Shown piece by piece: positions 27,116 to 36,974 of a stretch of DNA of 64,000 nucleotides. Origin of the DNA: an uncultured Candidatus Melainabacteria bacterium (GTDB taxonomy: Bacteria; Cyanobacteriota; Vampirovibrionia; Gastranaerophilales; Gastranaerophilaceae). The stretch is taken from positions 1 through 64,000 of the forward strand of contig CAKVLL010000003.1 of assembly GCA_934757255.1 (NCBI GenBank), in the 5' to 3' direction. The notes beneath the pieces are model-generated. The model saw nothing but the letters and a program-made list of their open reading frames with translations, did no database searches and was not told where the DNA came from. Both the position numbers and the translations under genes were made by a program. The first letter of the stretch is position 1. Each line of letters starts with the position of its first letter.

Positions 27116-27150
27116 AAAGAGTCTTTGATATAACAAAGGCTCTTTTTTTT
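27116..27150 (+). terminator. Terminator after tRNA-Gln
   Basis: Stem AAAGAGTCTTTG / CAAAGGCTCTTT with one G-T pair, then a run of T. Confidence 0.88.
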
Positions 27151-27202
27151 ATATATATTTAAATTCGTGTTATGATATGTTATGTAAGAAATAGGAGGAT
27201 GT

Positions 27203-28678
27203 ATGTTAAAAGAATCAGCATTCGGAAAGAATGATATTAGAGGGATATATGGTGATGATATAACAGAAGAACTTTTTTACTACACAGGAAGGGGATTTGT
27301 TCAATTTTTAGTTAAAGAAACTAAAAAACAACCGTCTGAAATTTGGATAAGTGTTTGTAGAGATGCAAGATTGCATTCTCCATCACTTTCTAAAGCTTTA
27401 ATAGAAGGTGTACGTTCTTGTGGTGCGAATGTTGTTGATATGGGTTTAGCACCGACTCCATTAGGATATTATTCAGAAGTTGTAGGACTTCCTCCATATA
27501 TTACAAAATACATGCCGGTTACTGGGGCAATGATTATTACAGCAAGTCATAATCCAAGCCAATATAATGGAATGAAAATGACTTATGCAAAACAATCATT
27601 AAATGAAGAACAAATTAAGATTGTAAAAGATTTAACAATGGAAGAATACAAACTTGCAATTCCTCCTGTACCATTTGGAATTTTGAATGAATATGATTTA
27701 ATTCCTGATTATATTGAAGAAATGACTAAAAAATTCGGACGTATAGGTGAAGGTATTAAGGTTGTAGTTGATAGTGCAAATGCGACCGGTGGTGTTGTTG
27801 CACCTAAATTATATAGAGCTTTGGGATGTGAAGTTGTAGAACTTTATTCAATGCCAGACGGACGCTTCCCGCATCACCATCCAAACCCAAGTGATGAAAA
27901 AACTTTAAACGATATTAAAAAAGCAGTAGTTGCAAATAAAGCAGATATTGGTATTGCTTTTGATGGTGATAGTGACAGAATTGGTGTAATTGATTCTGAT
28001 GGTAATTCTATGACCGGTGACAAACTTCTCTTAATATACGCGGAAGAAGTTATAAAAGAATACAACGAGAAAGGCATTAAACCTGTTATTGTATCTGAAG
28101 TAAAATGTTCACAAGCTTTGTATGATACAATTAACGCTACTGGCGGTGTTGCAGTTATGTGCAAAACAGGTCATGGCTATATTAAATCAAAAATGCGTGA
28201 AACAGGTGCTGTCTTAGCAGGCGAAATGAGCGGTCATACATTCTTTAAAGACAAGTATTATGGATTTGATGATGCTATTTATGCAGGATGCAGAATTATT
28301 GAAATTGTTGCAAAGAAGAAAAAAGAGAATCCAAATTTCAAAATTCGTGAACTTTTGGCACCATTTGATGCTTTGTACTGTTCTTCAGAAGTTCGTCTAC
28401 CTTGTCCAAATTCTTTGAAGGCTCAAACTTTGGAAACATTTAAGAAGGTTATTGCCGAAACTCCTGATTTCTTTGGTACTCCGATAAAAGATATTATTAC
28501 ACTTGATGGAATGAGAATAGTTTTTGAAAAAGGGTTTGCTTTAATTCGTCAAAGTAATACAGAACCGGTATTTACATTACGTTTTGAAGCTGATTCAAAA
28601 GAAAATGCACAAAAATATGAAGATGTAATGGTTAATAAACTATTAGAAATTATTAAAGAAATTTCTAAAAATAATTAA
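27203..28678 (+). CDS. Phosphomannomutase/phosphoglucomutase family protein
   Basis: A 491-residue alpha-D-phosphohexomutase interconverting hexose 1- and 6-phosphates, supplying sugar nucleotides for surface polysaccharide. It shows the phosphoserine loop TASHNPSQYNGMKM (serine near residue 113), the metal-binding DGDSDR (about 254-259), the sugar-binding GEMSGH (about 339-344) and the phosphate-binding RQSNTEPVFTLR near the C-terminus. AGGAGG lies before the ATG. Which sugar it uses cannot be told from the sequence. Confidence 0.93.
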   Translation: MLKESAFGKNDIRGIYGDDITEELFYYTGRGFVQFLVKETKKQPSEIWISVCRDARLHSPSLSKALIEGVRSCGANVVDMGLAPTPLGYYSEVVGLPPYITKYMPVTGAMIITASHNPSQYNGMKMTYAKQSLNEEQIKIVKDLTMEEYKLAIPPVPFGILNEYDLIPDYIEEMTKKFGRIGEGIKVVVDSANATGGVVAPKLYRALGCEVVELYSMPDGRFPHHHPNPSDEKTLNDIKKAVVANKADIGIAFDGDSDRIGVIDSDGNSMTGDKLLLIYAEEVIKEYNEKGIKPVIVSEVKCSQALYDTINATGGVAVMCKTGHGYIKSKMRETGAVLAGEMSGHTFFKDKYYGFDDAIYAGCRIIEIVAKKKKENPNFKIRELLAPFDALYCSSEVRLPCPNSLKAQTLETFKKVIAETPDFFGTPIKDIITLDGMRIVFEKGFALIRQSNTEPVFTLRFEADSKENAQKYEDVMVNKLLEIIKEISKNN

Positions 28679-28695
28679 AGTCTTTTTATATAATC

Positions 28696-28732
28696 AAAAA
28701 AGCGATGAACTTAATAATTCATCGCTTTTTTT
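28696..28732. terminator. Bidirectional terminator between the mutase and secA
   Basis: A 14-bp stem AAAAAAGCGATGAA / TTCATCGCTTTTTT with an 8-base loop between convergent genes. Confidence 0.92.
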
Positions 28733-28748
28733 TGTTTTCATAAAATAA

Positions 28749-31391
28749 TTAGTTTTCGATTACTTCAACTCCATCATCTGATACAAATTGAATTCCAAAT
28801 TTTGCACGGAATAAGTATTTTACGGTGTTGCTTTGAATTTCAAACATCATTTTGTTGAATAAATCGTAAGCTTCTTTTTTATATTCAATCAATGGATCTT
28901 TTTGACCGTAAGCACGCAATCCAATACCATCTTTTAGCATATCAATATTGTGTAAATGGTCAATCCACTGATTATCAACAACTCTCAAAAGAATATCTCT
29001 TTCTAAAGAGCGCATGATATTGTCAGAAGAGAATAACTCTTGTTTTACAAAAGATGGGTCATACTGTTCAGAAATTGAATTATAAAATCCTATAATTTCT
29101 TCTTCATGCTCTTTATAAGCCTTTTGAGCAGCTTCTTTTAAAGAATCATAAATTCTATTAAATCTTTGACCTTTAATATCATCCATTGTAATATAAGACA
29201 TTTGCGGAATTGTTGCGTGTAATTCTTTAATAAGAGTTTCCAGGTCCTCTTGAATATATTCTTCAGGATTCATTTCCGGAGTGATATAGCTTTTTAAAAG
29301 CCTGTCAATTTCTTTATCTATCATAAATTCAATATCACTTCTCAAATCCTTACCTTCAAGAACTTTACGTCTTTGTGCATAGAATTTTTCTCTCTGAACA
29401 TTCATAACATCGTCATATTGAAGCACGTTTTTACGAATATCAAAGTGGTAAGTTTCAACTTTCTTTTGTGCAGACTGAATTTGACGCGTAATCAAAGATG
29501 ATTCAATCGCCATATTTTCTTCTACATTAAGCATGTTCATTAGTCCGGTAATTTTATCACCGCCAAAGATTCTCATTAAATTGTCTTCTAAAGATAAGAA
29601 AAATCTTGTAGAGCCGGGGTCACCTTGACGAGCGGCACGGCCTCTTAACTGGTTGTCAATTCTACGTGACTCATGTCGTTCTGTACCGATTACGTGAAGT
29701 CCGCCTAATTCAATTACTTTTGCATGTTCTTTTTCAGTAATGGCGCGAGCGTTAGCGAGCGCTTCGTCTTTCAATGCTTCGTAGCTTTCATCGTCAGGAG
29801 ATATTCCACGTTTTTCTAATTCTTCTTTTGCTAAAAATTCGGCGTTACCACCTAATAGAATATCTGTACCACGACCGGCCATGTTTGTTGCGATTGTAAC
29901 CGCACCGACACGACCTGCTTGAGCGATAATGTAAGCTTCGCGTTCGTGCTGTTTAGCGTTTAATACATTGTGTTTAACACCTTTTTTATTTAAAAGTGCT
30001 GAAATGTATTCAGATTTTTCAATACTAACCGTACCAACCAAAACAGGACGACCAAGTTTATTTTGTTCAATAATATCTTCAACAACGGCATCATATTTTG
30101 CTTTTTCGGTTTTATAAATTACATCAGGATAATTAATTCTGATATCAGGCTTGTTTGTAGGAATAACAGTTACTTCCAAGTTGTAAATTTTACCGAATTC
30201 GGCTTCTTCAGTCATTGCAGTACCAGTCATACCTGATAATTTCGGATAAAGTCTGAATAAGTTTTGGAACGTAATACTTGCCAAAGTTTGAGTTTCGTCT
30301 TGTATTTCTACACCTTCTTTAGCCTCAATTGCTTGGTGCAAACCGTCTGACCAACGTCTGCCAGGCATCAAACGTCCAGTAAACTCGTCAACAATCATTA
30401 TCTCTCCGTCTTTTACGACATAATCTGTATCACGAGTAAATAATTCTTTTGCTTTTAGTGCGTTTAATAAATCGTGTGCGTATTGGTTATTTATATCAAA
30501 CAAATCTTTGCAACCGATAATTTCTTGCGCTTTATCAATACCTTCTTCCGTTAAAATAACGTTTTTATTCTTTTCGTCAACTTCATAATCTGTATTTTTT
30601 TCTAATTTTGGCGCAACTTTCGCCATCAAAGTATATGTATCGGCGGATTTTTCAACACGTCCGCTAATGATAAGAGGAGTTCTTGCTTCGTCAATCAAAA
30701 TACTGTCAACTTCATCGATAATCGCGTAGTTAAAAGGTCTTTGAACAAGCATGTCTTTGGAAGCCGCCATATTATCACGCAAATAGTCAAAGCCGAATTC
30801 GTTATTTGTACCATAAGTAATATCGCAATTGTAAGCTGCGCGTTTGCGATTAAATTCTTCCGCATCGTGTTGGTTAGAAAGAATTACTCCAACCGATAAC
30901 CCTAAGAACTTGTAAATTTTACCCATCCACTCGCTGTCACGTTTTGCAAGATAATCGTTTACTGTTACAACGTGAACGCCTTTTCCTGTAAGTGCGTTCA
31001 AATAAGCTGCAAGTGTTGCAACAAGAGTTTTACCTTCACCGGTTCTCATTTCTGCAATGTGTCCATTATGCAAGAAGTATGCACCTATTAACTGAACGTC
31101 AAAATGGCGCATGTTCAAAACACGTTTGCCGGCCTCTCTTACAACTGCAAATGCTTCCGGCAAAATTTTATCTAACGCTTCTTTTTCTAAAATCTTATCT
31201 GCTTTTTCATTATCAGAAGTCGGACGAGCGTCCAAAATCTTCTTAAATTCAGCAGTTTTTCCTCTAAGTTCTTCGTCTGAAAGCTTTTCAAGTTCAGGTT
31301 CTAAAGCATTTATATGGTCTATGATTCCTAATATTTTTTTAACTTTTTTTTCGTTTGGGTCACCTAATAGTTTTAATAAAAAATTTATCAT
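28749..31391 (-). CDS. secA: Preprotein translocase ATPase SecA
   Basis: The 880-residue motor that drives proteins through SecYEG. It has Walker A in RTGEGKTLVA (near residue 105), VVTVNDYLAKRDSEWM, the DEVDSILIDEARTPLIISG block, GMTGTA, the TNMAGRGTDI helicase motif and GRAARQGDPGS. The C-terminus ends without the cysteine-rich zinc (SEC-C) tail found in many SecAs. The start is taken as the ATG at 31391, 6 bases after GGAGAGG; an in-frame ATG 15 bases upstream overlaps that ribosome site. Confidence 0.97.
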   Translation of the reverse strand: MINFLLKLLGDPNEKKVKKILGIIDHINALEPELEKLSDEELRGKTAEFKKILDARPTSDNEKADKILEKEALDKILPEAFAVVREAGKRVLNMRHFDVQLIGAYFLHNGHIAEMRTGEGKTLVATLAAYLNALTGKGVHVVTVNDYLAKRDSEWMGKIYKFLGLSVGVILSNQHDAEEFNRKRAAYNCDITYGTNNEFGFDYLRDNMAASKDMLVQRPFNYAIIDEVDSILIDEARTPLIISGRVEKSADTYTLMAKVAPKLEKNTDYEVDEKNKNVILTEEGIDKAQEIIGCKDLFDINNQYAHDLLNALKAKELFTRDTDYVVKDGEIMIVDEFTGRLMPGRRWSDGLHQAIEAKEGVEIQDETQTLASITFQNLFRLYPKLSGMTGTAMTEEAEFGKIYNLEVTVIPTNKPDIRINYPDVIYKTEKAKYDAVVEDIIEQNKLGRPVLVGTVSIEKSEYISALLNKKGVKHNVLNAKQHEREAYIIAQAGRVGAVTIATNMAGRGTDILLGGNAEFLAKEELEKRGISPDDESYEALKDEALANARAITEKEHAKVIELGGLHVIGTERHESRRIDNQLRGRAARQGDPGSTRFFLSLEDNLMRIFGGDKITGLMNMLNVEENMAIESSLITRQIQSAQKKVETYHFDIRKNVLQYDDVMNVQREKFYAQRRKVLEGKDLRSDIEFMIDKEIDRLLKSYITPEMNPEEYIQEDLETLIKELHATIPQMSYITMDDIKGQRFNRIYDSLKEAAQKAYKEHEEEIIGFYNSISEQYDPSFVKQELFSSDNIMRSLERDILLRVVDNQWIDHLHNIDMLKDGIGLRAYGQKDPLIEYKKEAYDLFNKMMFEIQSNTVKYLFRAKFGIQFVSDDGVEVIEN

Positions 31392-31477
31392 AATAATCCT
31401 CTCCAATTACAATAATAGTAGCATAAACAATTAAAATTGAAAAATGAAGAGAATAAAATTAACCAACTATAGAATTT

Positions 31478-32779
31478 TTATTTCATTTTTTTGAATTTTA
31501 AAAGCATTGTTGTAAACATTATTGAACAAAGTACAATTGCAGCCGCGACTAAACCGTACCAAAAACCAAGTAAATCAAGTTTTAATCTAAAAGCCAAAAA
31601 ACAGCCTAGTGGAATCGAAACTAGCCAATAAGAAATAAAATTAGAAATCATAACAACACTTGTTTGTTTAATTCCTCTAAAAATCCCAGCTAGAGCGACT
31701 TGTAAACCGTCAAAGATTTGAAAGAAACAAAGAGCAAACACTATTGGAATGCAAACATTAACGAGTTCTCTATCTTTTGTAAATAGGCTAACTAAAAAAT
31801 TCGGAAATATTGCAACAACTATAGCAGAGCATGTCATAAATGCTACAGACATTAAAATTCCGGTAAAAGCGTAAGTTTTAAGTGATTTGTAGTATTTAGC
31901 TCCGTTTGCAAATCCAACTTTTACTGCTGTCGCATTAGAAATTGCAAACGGAATCATAAATGAAACACTGGTTATAGTACAAACTATGTTTTGTGCAGCT
32001 GCATATAATCCGGAAATTCGTCCTAAAATAACTGTAATTGCATTAAAACCAATAAATTCTATTACTACGGCGAGAGATGATGGCGTTCCTACTTTTAGCA
32101 AATCTTTGTAATAATTTTTGTCTTTAAAATGTTGAATAGCAGTCTTTTTGAAACAATAAGCAAAAAGTACTCCACCCATTATGTATCGTGTTATTAAGCT
32201 TGCAATCGCTAAACCTTTTACGCCTAATTCGGGAATAGAGCCGAAGCCGAAAGCGAATATTATATTTAAAAACAAGTTAATAAATATACAAATTACCGTT
32301 AGAATATTTGGGAACACGACAATTTCAAAAGCTTGTAAGTACTCTTTTGACATGCAATGTAAATATGCACCAAAAATTGAAAACGCAGTAACCCAGAAAT
32401 AATCTTTAACTAAAGGTATTAATCTTGGTTCAAATCCTAATTTGTCTATAACAGGTATAAACGCAATAATCGCAATAGATATGATTACAGATAAAATCGC
32501 CGCAAACTTTACGGATGGGAAAAAGTATTTTTCAGCACTTTTTCCGGCGCCTCTATAGTTTGATAAAATAGCCGAAATACTGCTTAAAATCCCTATACCA
32601 AACATAACTATGCAATTTATTATAGCAGTTGCAATACTAACAGCAGCTAGCGTGTCAGTAGAATGACGTCCTGCTACAATAACATCACCGACACCAATTA
32701 AAATAAAGCCTAAATTTCCCAGCATAATAGGAAACGCGATATTTAAAATATCTTTTATATAAAAACTTCTGACTAGCAT
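31478..32779 (-). CDS. MATE-family multidrug/Na+ exporter
   Basis: A 433-residue inner-membrane transporter with twelve predicted helices in two homologous halves. The N-terminus (IKDILNIAFPIMLGNLGFILIG) and VGDVIVAGRH match the MATE pattern, and the second half repeats it (DLLKVGTPSSLAVVIEFIGF). The family exports cationic compounds using Na+ or H+ gradients; the substrate is unknown. No clear Shine-Dalgarno precedes the start. It is a single gene, divergent from the YD-repeat gene at 32907. Confidence 0.9.
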   Translation of the reverse strand: MLVRSFYIKDILNIAFPIMLGNLGFILIGVGDVIVAGRHSTDTLAAVSIATAIINCIVMFGIGILSSISAILSNYRGAGKSAEKYFFPSVKFAAILSVIISIAIIAFIPVIDKLGFEPRLIPLVKDYFWVTAFSIFGAYLHCMSKEYLQAFEIVVFPNILTVICIFINLFLNIIFAFGFGSIPELGVKGLAIASLITRYIMGGVLFAYCFKKTAIQHFKDKNYYKDLLKVGTPSSLAVVIEFIGFNAITVILGRISGLYAAAQNIVCTITSVSFMIPFAISNATAVKVGFANGAKYYKSLKTYAFTGILMSVAFMTCSAIVVAIFPNFLVSLFTKDRELVNVCIPIVFALCFFQIFDGLQVALAGIFRGIKQTSVVMISNFISYWLVSIPLGCFLAFRLKLDLLGFWYGLVAAAIVLCSIMFTTMLLKFKKMK

Positions 32780-32906
32780 AAGATAATTTTACTATAAAAA
32801 TTTATCATATTTTTTTATGTAGTTTTGTAAAAAAATTTAAAAATAATGAAAATAAATAAAAAGCAAATACTTTATATATATAATAAAGTAAGTTTGGAGG
32901 ATATTG

Positions 32907-33824
32907 ATGACGAAAAGAGTTATCTGTAATTTAAAAATACCGGAAGAAATAGCTCATTATTTAAATTATAACGATGATTTTGAAAAAGAATATTTACTAC
33001 AAGAATCAAATGTTAAGATAAATCATGATTCATTTGGACGAATAATTTCTATTGCGTATTATACGCCGGATGAGGAACTTATTAAAATTATATTTTATGA
33101 AAATAGTAGGATAAGTAAAATAAACAATTATAAATCAGAGAAACTATATTCAACGGAAGAATACACGAATGATTTGATGCTTTCTAAAGTAATTTATAAA
33201 AGCAACGGGGATGTTTATAAGACATATAAATATGATTATAATCGAGAATACCGAATATCAAGAATTTCAATGACTAAAAAAAATCAAAATTTATTAATAT
33301 GTTATAAATATGATTCCTTAGGTCGAATAATTGAAAGAAATGTATGTTTAAATGATAAACAAAATAATAAGCAAAAATTTTCTTATGATATATTGGATAG
33401 AATAATTAATTATGAAGATAAAAATCAAATATTACATGTGAATAATATTAGTCAAAAAAATGAGTTGCTATCTTACGTAATAACTGATACAATAGGGAAT
33501 AATATCATTGTAGAAAATCATTTTGCTGATTGTGGTTATATTTGCACAAGCATAACTGTAAATGGACACACAACGAAGGTAAATGATTTAAGTTATGTGG
33601 ACAATATTATGTTAAAAAAACCTAGTGCGTCAGATGAAGATTTAGATTTAATCATTTCTAATTTGTTTAATCAAACAGATGATAAAAGTTATACTAGAGA
33701 ATTATCAACTGTAGTAAATAAACATTCAATGGGATTGATTGACAAAAATATAGAAAATAGAACATTACCTATTTCTTTAAGAAAACGAATGTTATATAAC
33801 CTTGTTATGAATGAAAATAAATAA
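32907..33824 (+). CDS. YD-repeat-like protein, function unknown
   Basis: A 305-residue protein starting at the ATG 6 bases after TTGGAGG (an in-frame TTG lies just upstream). The middle has several YD/Rhs-style units: FGRIISIAYYTPDEELIK, YKYDYNREYRIS, CYKYDSLGRIIERNV and FSYDILDRIINYEDKN. There is no signal peptide and the C-terminal third is unrelated and helical. It resembles the repeat part of the protein at 11717, but lacks the EF-hand head. Rhs-type toxins are much larger and no toxin domain is seen here. Confidence 0.7.
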   Translation: MTKRVICNLKIPEEIAHYLNYNDDFEKEYLLQESNVKINHDSFGRIISIAYYTPDEELIKIIFYENSRISKINNYKSEKLYSTEEYTNDLMLSKVIYKSNGDVYKTYKYDYNREYRISRISMTKKNQNLLICYKYDSLGRIIERNVCLNDKQNNKQKFSYDILDRIINYEDKNQILHVNNISQKNELLSYVITDTIGNNIIVENHFADCGYICTSITVNGHTTKVNDLSYVDNIMLKKPSASDEDLDLIISNLFNQTDDKSYTRELSTVVNKHSMGLIDKNIENRTLPISLRKRMLYNLVMNENK

Positions 33825-33825
33825 A

Positions 33826-33854
33826 TTTACAAATGTTAAAAAATATAGTATAAT
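33826..33854 (+). promoter_or_regulatory. Consensus promoter
   Basis: TTTACA (33826-33831), a 17-bp spacer and TATAAT (33849-33854), immediately after the preceding stop and 31 bases before the next start. Confidence 0.7.
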
Positions 33855-33885
33855 TTTTTTGTAGAAGATATATGTGGAGGTTTAT

Positions 33886-34278
33886 ATGAAGGAAGAATTT
33901 ACAACAAAAGCCAGACGTTGGTATGATAAAGATCCGGTTTTATCTTCTGCAATGCAAACCTTAGAAGAATCTGATGATGAAACACAGATTAAAGTAGCTT
34001 TGAATTTGATTAAAATTATTACTGAACATCATTTGGCTTCAACTGAATATGAATCTGTAGAGGATATTGTTTCTGCAACTGAAGATATGATGGATGATTC
34101 TAAACATGGTCGTTGGTATGATATTGATGGTACATTAAGAACGGCAATAAGCCTATTGCAAAATTGTCCTGATTCAACAAGAAAGATTATTGCAAAAGAA
34201 ATGGCTAAAAATGTCATTGAAATAATCAAAAAAGAAGAAGATGTTGATGATGTTGAATTAGAAATCCCTGAAGAATAG
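33886..34278 (+). CDS. Small acidic protein with an internal duplication, function unknown
   Basis: A 130-residue acidic helical protein, started at the ATG 5 bases after GGAGG. It consists of two similar units: residues 9-50 (RRWYDKDPVLSSAMQTLEES...) and 74-118 (GRWYDIDGTLRTAISLLQNC...), each an RWYD-x-D-x-x-L motif followed by two helices. No catalytic motif is visible. It has its own promoter, so it is expressed independently. Function unknown. Confidence 0.75.
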   Translation: MKEEFTTKARRWYDKDPVLSSAMQTLEESDDETQIKVALNLIKIITEHHLASTEYESVEDIVSATEDMMDDSKHGRWYDIDGTLRTAISLLQNCPDSTRKIIAKEMAKNVIEIIKKEEDVDDVELEIPEE

Positions 34279-34360
34279 TTTTTTTTTAACAATATTTATA
34301 GCAAATTTTATTTTTACGGCTTTTTATGTTATTGTAAGATAACATGAAAGGATTTATATA

Positions 34361-34531
34361 GTGCCAAAAATTTCACCTATCAATACACTTAATAATAAAA
34401 TTAACTATGTAAAAAAAACAATGAAAAATTCTTTAAAAAATAAAGAAAATTTAACTGTAAATCTTTCAGGTGAAGGACTAGGATATTATAAAGTTGGGGA
34501 TAGAGTCGTTAAACAAATATTCCCTAGATAA
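34361..34531 (+). CDS. Small basic protein (56 residues), function unknown
   Basis: A GTG start 8 bases after AAAGGA opens a 56-residue lysine/asparagine-rich frame: MPKISPINTLNNKINYVKKT, then a short beta-like tail GEGLGYYKVGDRVVKQIFPR. The clear ribosome site and the position in a co-directional run support it. It precedes another unknown gene by 23 bp. Confidence 0.55.
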   Translation: MPKISPINTLNNKINYVKKTMKNSLKNKENLTVNLSGEGLGYYKVGDRVVKQIFPR

Positions 34532-34554
34532 TTTGTGTAGGTAAAAGAATTACA

Positions 34555-35109
34555 ATGAGAGTATTGCCGCTTATAAATAGTGTAGATAATAATATAAATT
34601 TTAAATCAAAATTACCGCCTAAAAGTTGTAAATATTCAAATAATGCAGTAGATTATTGGGATACTTTTGCAAGTAATTGCAAAGAAGAAGGTAGTTTAAA
34701 AAAATTGAAAAAGATGTTAAAAATTCTCACATCACAAAAAGATGATAATTATTTAGCATTGGTGAAGAAAACATATTCAAACGGCGAAAGTTACTCTTTT
34801 ATTGGACTGCAAAAGTCAGATATTATAGATGCAAATAAACATAACAATACAATTACAATTGCTCAGTTTGGTGATGAAAAAATTAATAAACGATTTCTTG
34901 AAGATTGTAAAAGTGCCTGTGATTTTGCATCTGATGCAAATGAAGCAGTAAATTTACAAAAGAACTTTTTTGTTGAGGATAGTATAACTAATATTTTGTT
35001 AAAAGTTTTAGAAAAGATTGTAACTCCTAAAACAAATTGTAATAAAAGAATTTATGATGGTTTAAATACAGGTTCTTCTGATTTACTAAGTTGTTTTAGG
35101 GCAAAATAG
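34555..35109 (+). CDS. Hypothetical protein, 184 residues
   Basis: Not recognised. The protein is soluble and lysine-rich with no signal peptide. The N-terminal INSVDNNINFKSKLPP looks like an extended lead-in, followed by an alpha/beta core (NYLALVKKTYSNGESYSFIGL; TITIAQFGDEKINKRF). It ends 10 bases before pth, so it may share that transcript. The start ATG has only a weak upstream purine run. Confidence 0.6.
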   Translation: MRVLPLINSVDNNINFKSKLPPKSCKYSNNAVDYWDTFASNCKEEGSLKKLKKMLKILTSQKDDNYLALVKKTYSNGESYSFIGLQKSDIIDANKHNNTITIAQFGDEKINKRFLEDCKSACDFASDANEAVNLQKNFFVEDSITNILLKVLEKIVTPKTNCNKRIYDGLNTGSSDLLSCFRAK

Positions 35110-35119
35110 GGTATTAAAA

Positions 35120-35677
35120 ATGAAGCTTATTGCAGGTTTAGGAAATATAGGTGACAAATACGTTTTCACAAGGCATAACGCAGGTTTTATGCTTGTAGAC
35201 AGCTTTGCTCTTAATGAGAATTTGAATTTCAGAGAAAATTCACGTTTAAAATGTCTTATGACAAATTTAAGAACAGGCACTGAAGATTATTTATTAATTA
35301 AACCGACTACCTTCATGAACTTATCCGGTGAGGCAGTGCGTGCGGTCATGGATTATTATAAAATTCCAATAGAAGATGTTTTGATAGTATACGATGATTT
35401 GTCTTTAGAAATCGGTAAAATCAGATTCCGTCCGAACGGTTCTGATGGCGGACACAATGGTATTAAATCTGTTATTCAACATCTTGGAACAAAAAATGTT
35501 GCAAGACTAAAAATCGGTATAGGCCCACAACCTAACATTCCTTCAGAAGTCTTTGTTCTTCAAAACTTCTCTAAGGAAGAATTAGAAACATTAAAAGGCG
35601 CAATTACAAAAGCAAAAGAAGGAATCGCTTGCTATTTTAAAGAAGGTATGGCGGTTGCCCAAAATAAATTTAACTAG
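35120..35677 (+). CDS. pth: Peptidyl-tRNA hydrolase
   Basis: Releases stalled peptides from tRNA. The 185-residue protein has GLGNIGDKYVFTRHNAGFML (catalytic histidine in RHN, about residue 20), KPTTFMNLSGEAV, VYDDLSLEIGKIRFR (catalytic aspartate) and GGHNGIKSV. It is co-directional with the unknown gene upstream and the TPR gene 9 bp downstream. Confidence 0.96.
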   Translation: MKLIAGLGNIGDKYVFTRHNAGFMLVDSFALNENLNFRENSRLKCLMTNLRTGTEDYLLIKPTTFMNLSGEAVRAVMDYYKIPIEDVLIVYDDLSLEIGKIRFRPNGSDGGHNGIKSVIQHLGTKNVARLKIGIGPQPNIPSEVFVLQNFSKEELETLKGAITKAKEGIACYFKEGMAVAQNKFN

Positions 35678-35686
35678 GAGTATAAA

Positions 35687-36970
35687 ATGAACTTAGCAGA
35701 ACAACTTGAACAAGACGAAAAATATGAAGAAGCTTATGCGGAATATAAAAAACAGCTTCCGCACAAACAAAATGATGTCGAGTTATTGACCAAACTAGCG
35801 CATGTTGCGTTAATTTTAGAAAAAAAGGATGATGCAAAGATTTATTATGGCAAGATTTTAGAAATCGATCCGCCTAATATTTTGGCGCATGAACAGTTAA
35901 TTGACTTGTTCTGTCATGAAGACCGATTCAAGTATTATTTGCTAAGAGGTAATTTGCATGCGCTTCAACAACAAATGAGCCATGCAAGAAACGACTATAA
36001 AAAAGCGATTGAACACGCAAAAGATCAACAAGAGGCACTTCCTGCAAGATATTTATATGCAGGACTTTGTGAAGGTCAAGGAAAAATAACAGATGCCATT
36101 GATGAATATTTAAAAATTTCAGATTATGATGATAAAAATCCTGTTGTATATTTAAAATTAGCAGAACTTTATGAAAAAACCGAAGGAATAATTTCTGCAA
36201 TTCAAATTCTTGAGCGCGGAAGAAAAGATTGCGGCTTTAAAGATTTTGAAGAAATTTTAGCAGGGTATTATATTAGAAACTCTCAACCCGAAAAAGCATT
36301 AGAACTAACTCAACACGATTTAACAAAAGCAAGAGCTTTATTTGATTTAGGTAAAAATGACGAAGGATTTGAAATCCTTAAACGTAATCAAGAAAATTAC
36401 AAAAACGATAAAACTTTCCACGCACTTTTGGCTCAATATTATTTCCAAAAAGATATGTCAGAAGATGCGTTTAAAGAAATTGATGAGTACGCAAAACTTG
36501 ATCCGAATTCACCATTGATTTATCAGATGCGCGCCTTGATTTATGAAAAGTTAGAAGATTCCTTCAATGAACACGTAAACTGGGGCAAATATAATATTGT
36601 TCGCGGTGATAAAGATGTTGCTTTGAACGAATATTTAACCGCTTACAGATTTGATGATACAAATGTTGATTTAATTGAAACTATTGCAGTTTTATTGGAA
36701 ACAGAAGGCGACAAAACTAAGGCAAGCGAATTCTACGAACGTTTGGTTGATGTTGACCCTAAAAACAAAAACGCATTGCAAAAATTAGCTGAATTCAGAG
36801 AATCTATCGGAGATAATTATGGCGCTATGGAATATATGGACAGATTAAAAGAAATAGATCCAAGAAACCAATTTGTTGCCGATAATTATGAGAAATACAA
36901 GAACGGCTCAGAAAACGGCGGATTTGGAGCGTTCTTGAAGAAGATTTTTGGAAATAGGATGGGGGGATAG
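35687..36970 (+). CDS. Cytoplasmic TPR-repeat protein
   Basis: A 427-residue, almost entirely helical protein made of about ten tetratricopeptide-type units (EKYEEAYAEYKKQLPHKQND, DDAKIYYGKILEIDPPN, GDNYGAMEYMDRLKEIDP). It has no signal peptide or membrane segment and ends in a Gly/Phe-rich tail. TPR arrays act as interaction scaffolds; the partner is unknown. AGGAG precedes the ATG, close behind pth. Its stop lies 5 bp before a large inverted repeat. Confidence 0.85.
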   Translation: MNLAEQLEQDEKYEEAYAEYKKQLPHKQNDVELLTKLAHVALILEKKDDAKIYYGKILEIDPPNILAHEQLIDLFCHEDRFKYYLLRGNLHALQQQMSHARNDYKKAIEHAKDQQEALPARYLYAGLCEGQGKITDAIDEYLKISDYDDKNPVVYLKLAELYEKTEGIISAIQILERGRKDCGFKDFEEILAGYYIRNSQPEKALELTQHDLTKARALFDLGKNDEGFEILKRNQENYKNDKTFHALLAQYYFQKDMSEDAFKEIDEYAKLDPNSPLIYQMRALIYEKLEDSFNEHVNWGKYNIVRGDKDVALNEYLTAYRFDDTNVDLIETIAVLLETEGDKTKASEFYERLVDVDPKNKNALQKLAEFRESIGDNYGAMEYMDRLKEIDPRNQFVADNYEKYKNGSENGGFGAFLKKIFGNRMGG

Positions 36971-36974
36971 GAAA

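Noticed and set aside
30992..31434. Two plus-strand frames antisense to the secA 5' region
   Set aside because: They are shadows of conserved SecA coding sequence and have no ribosome sites.
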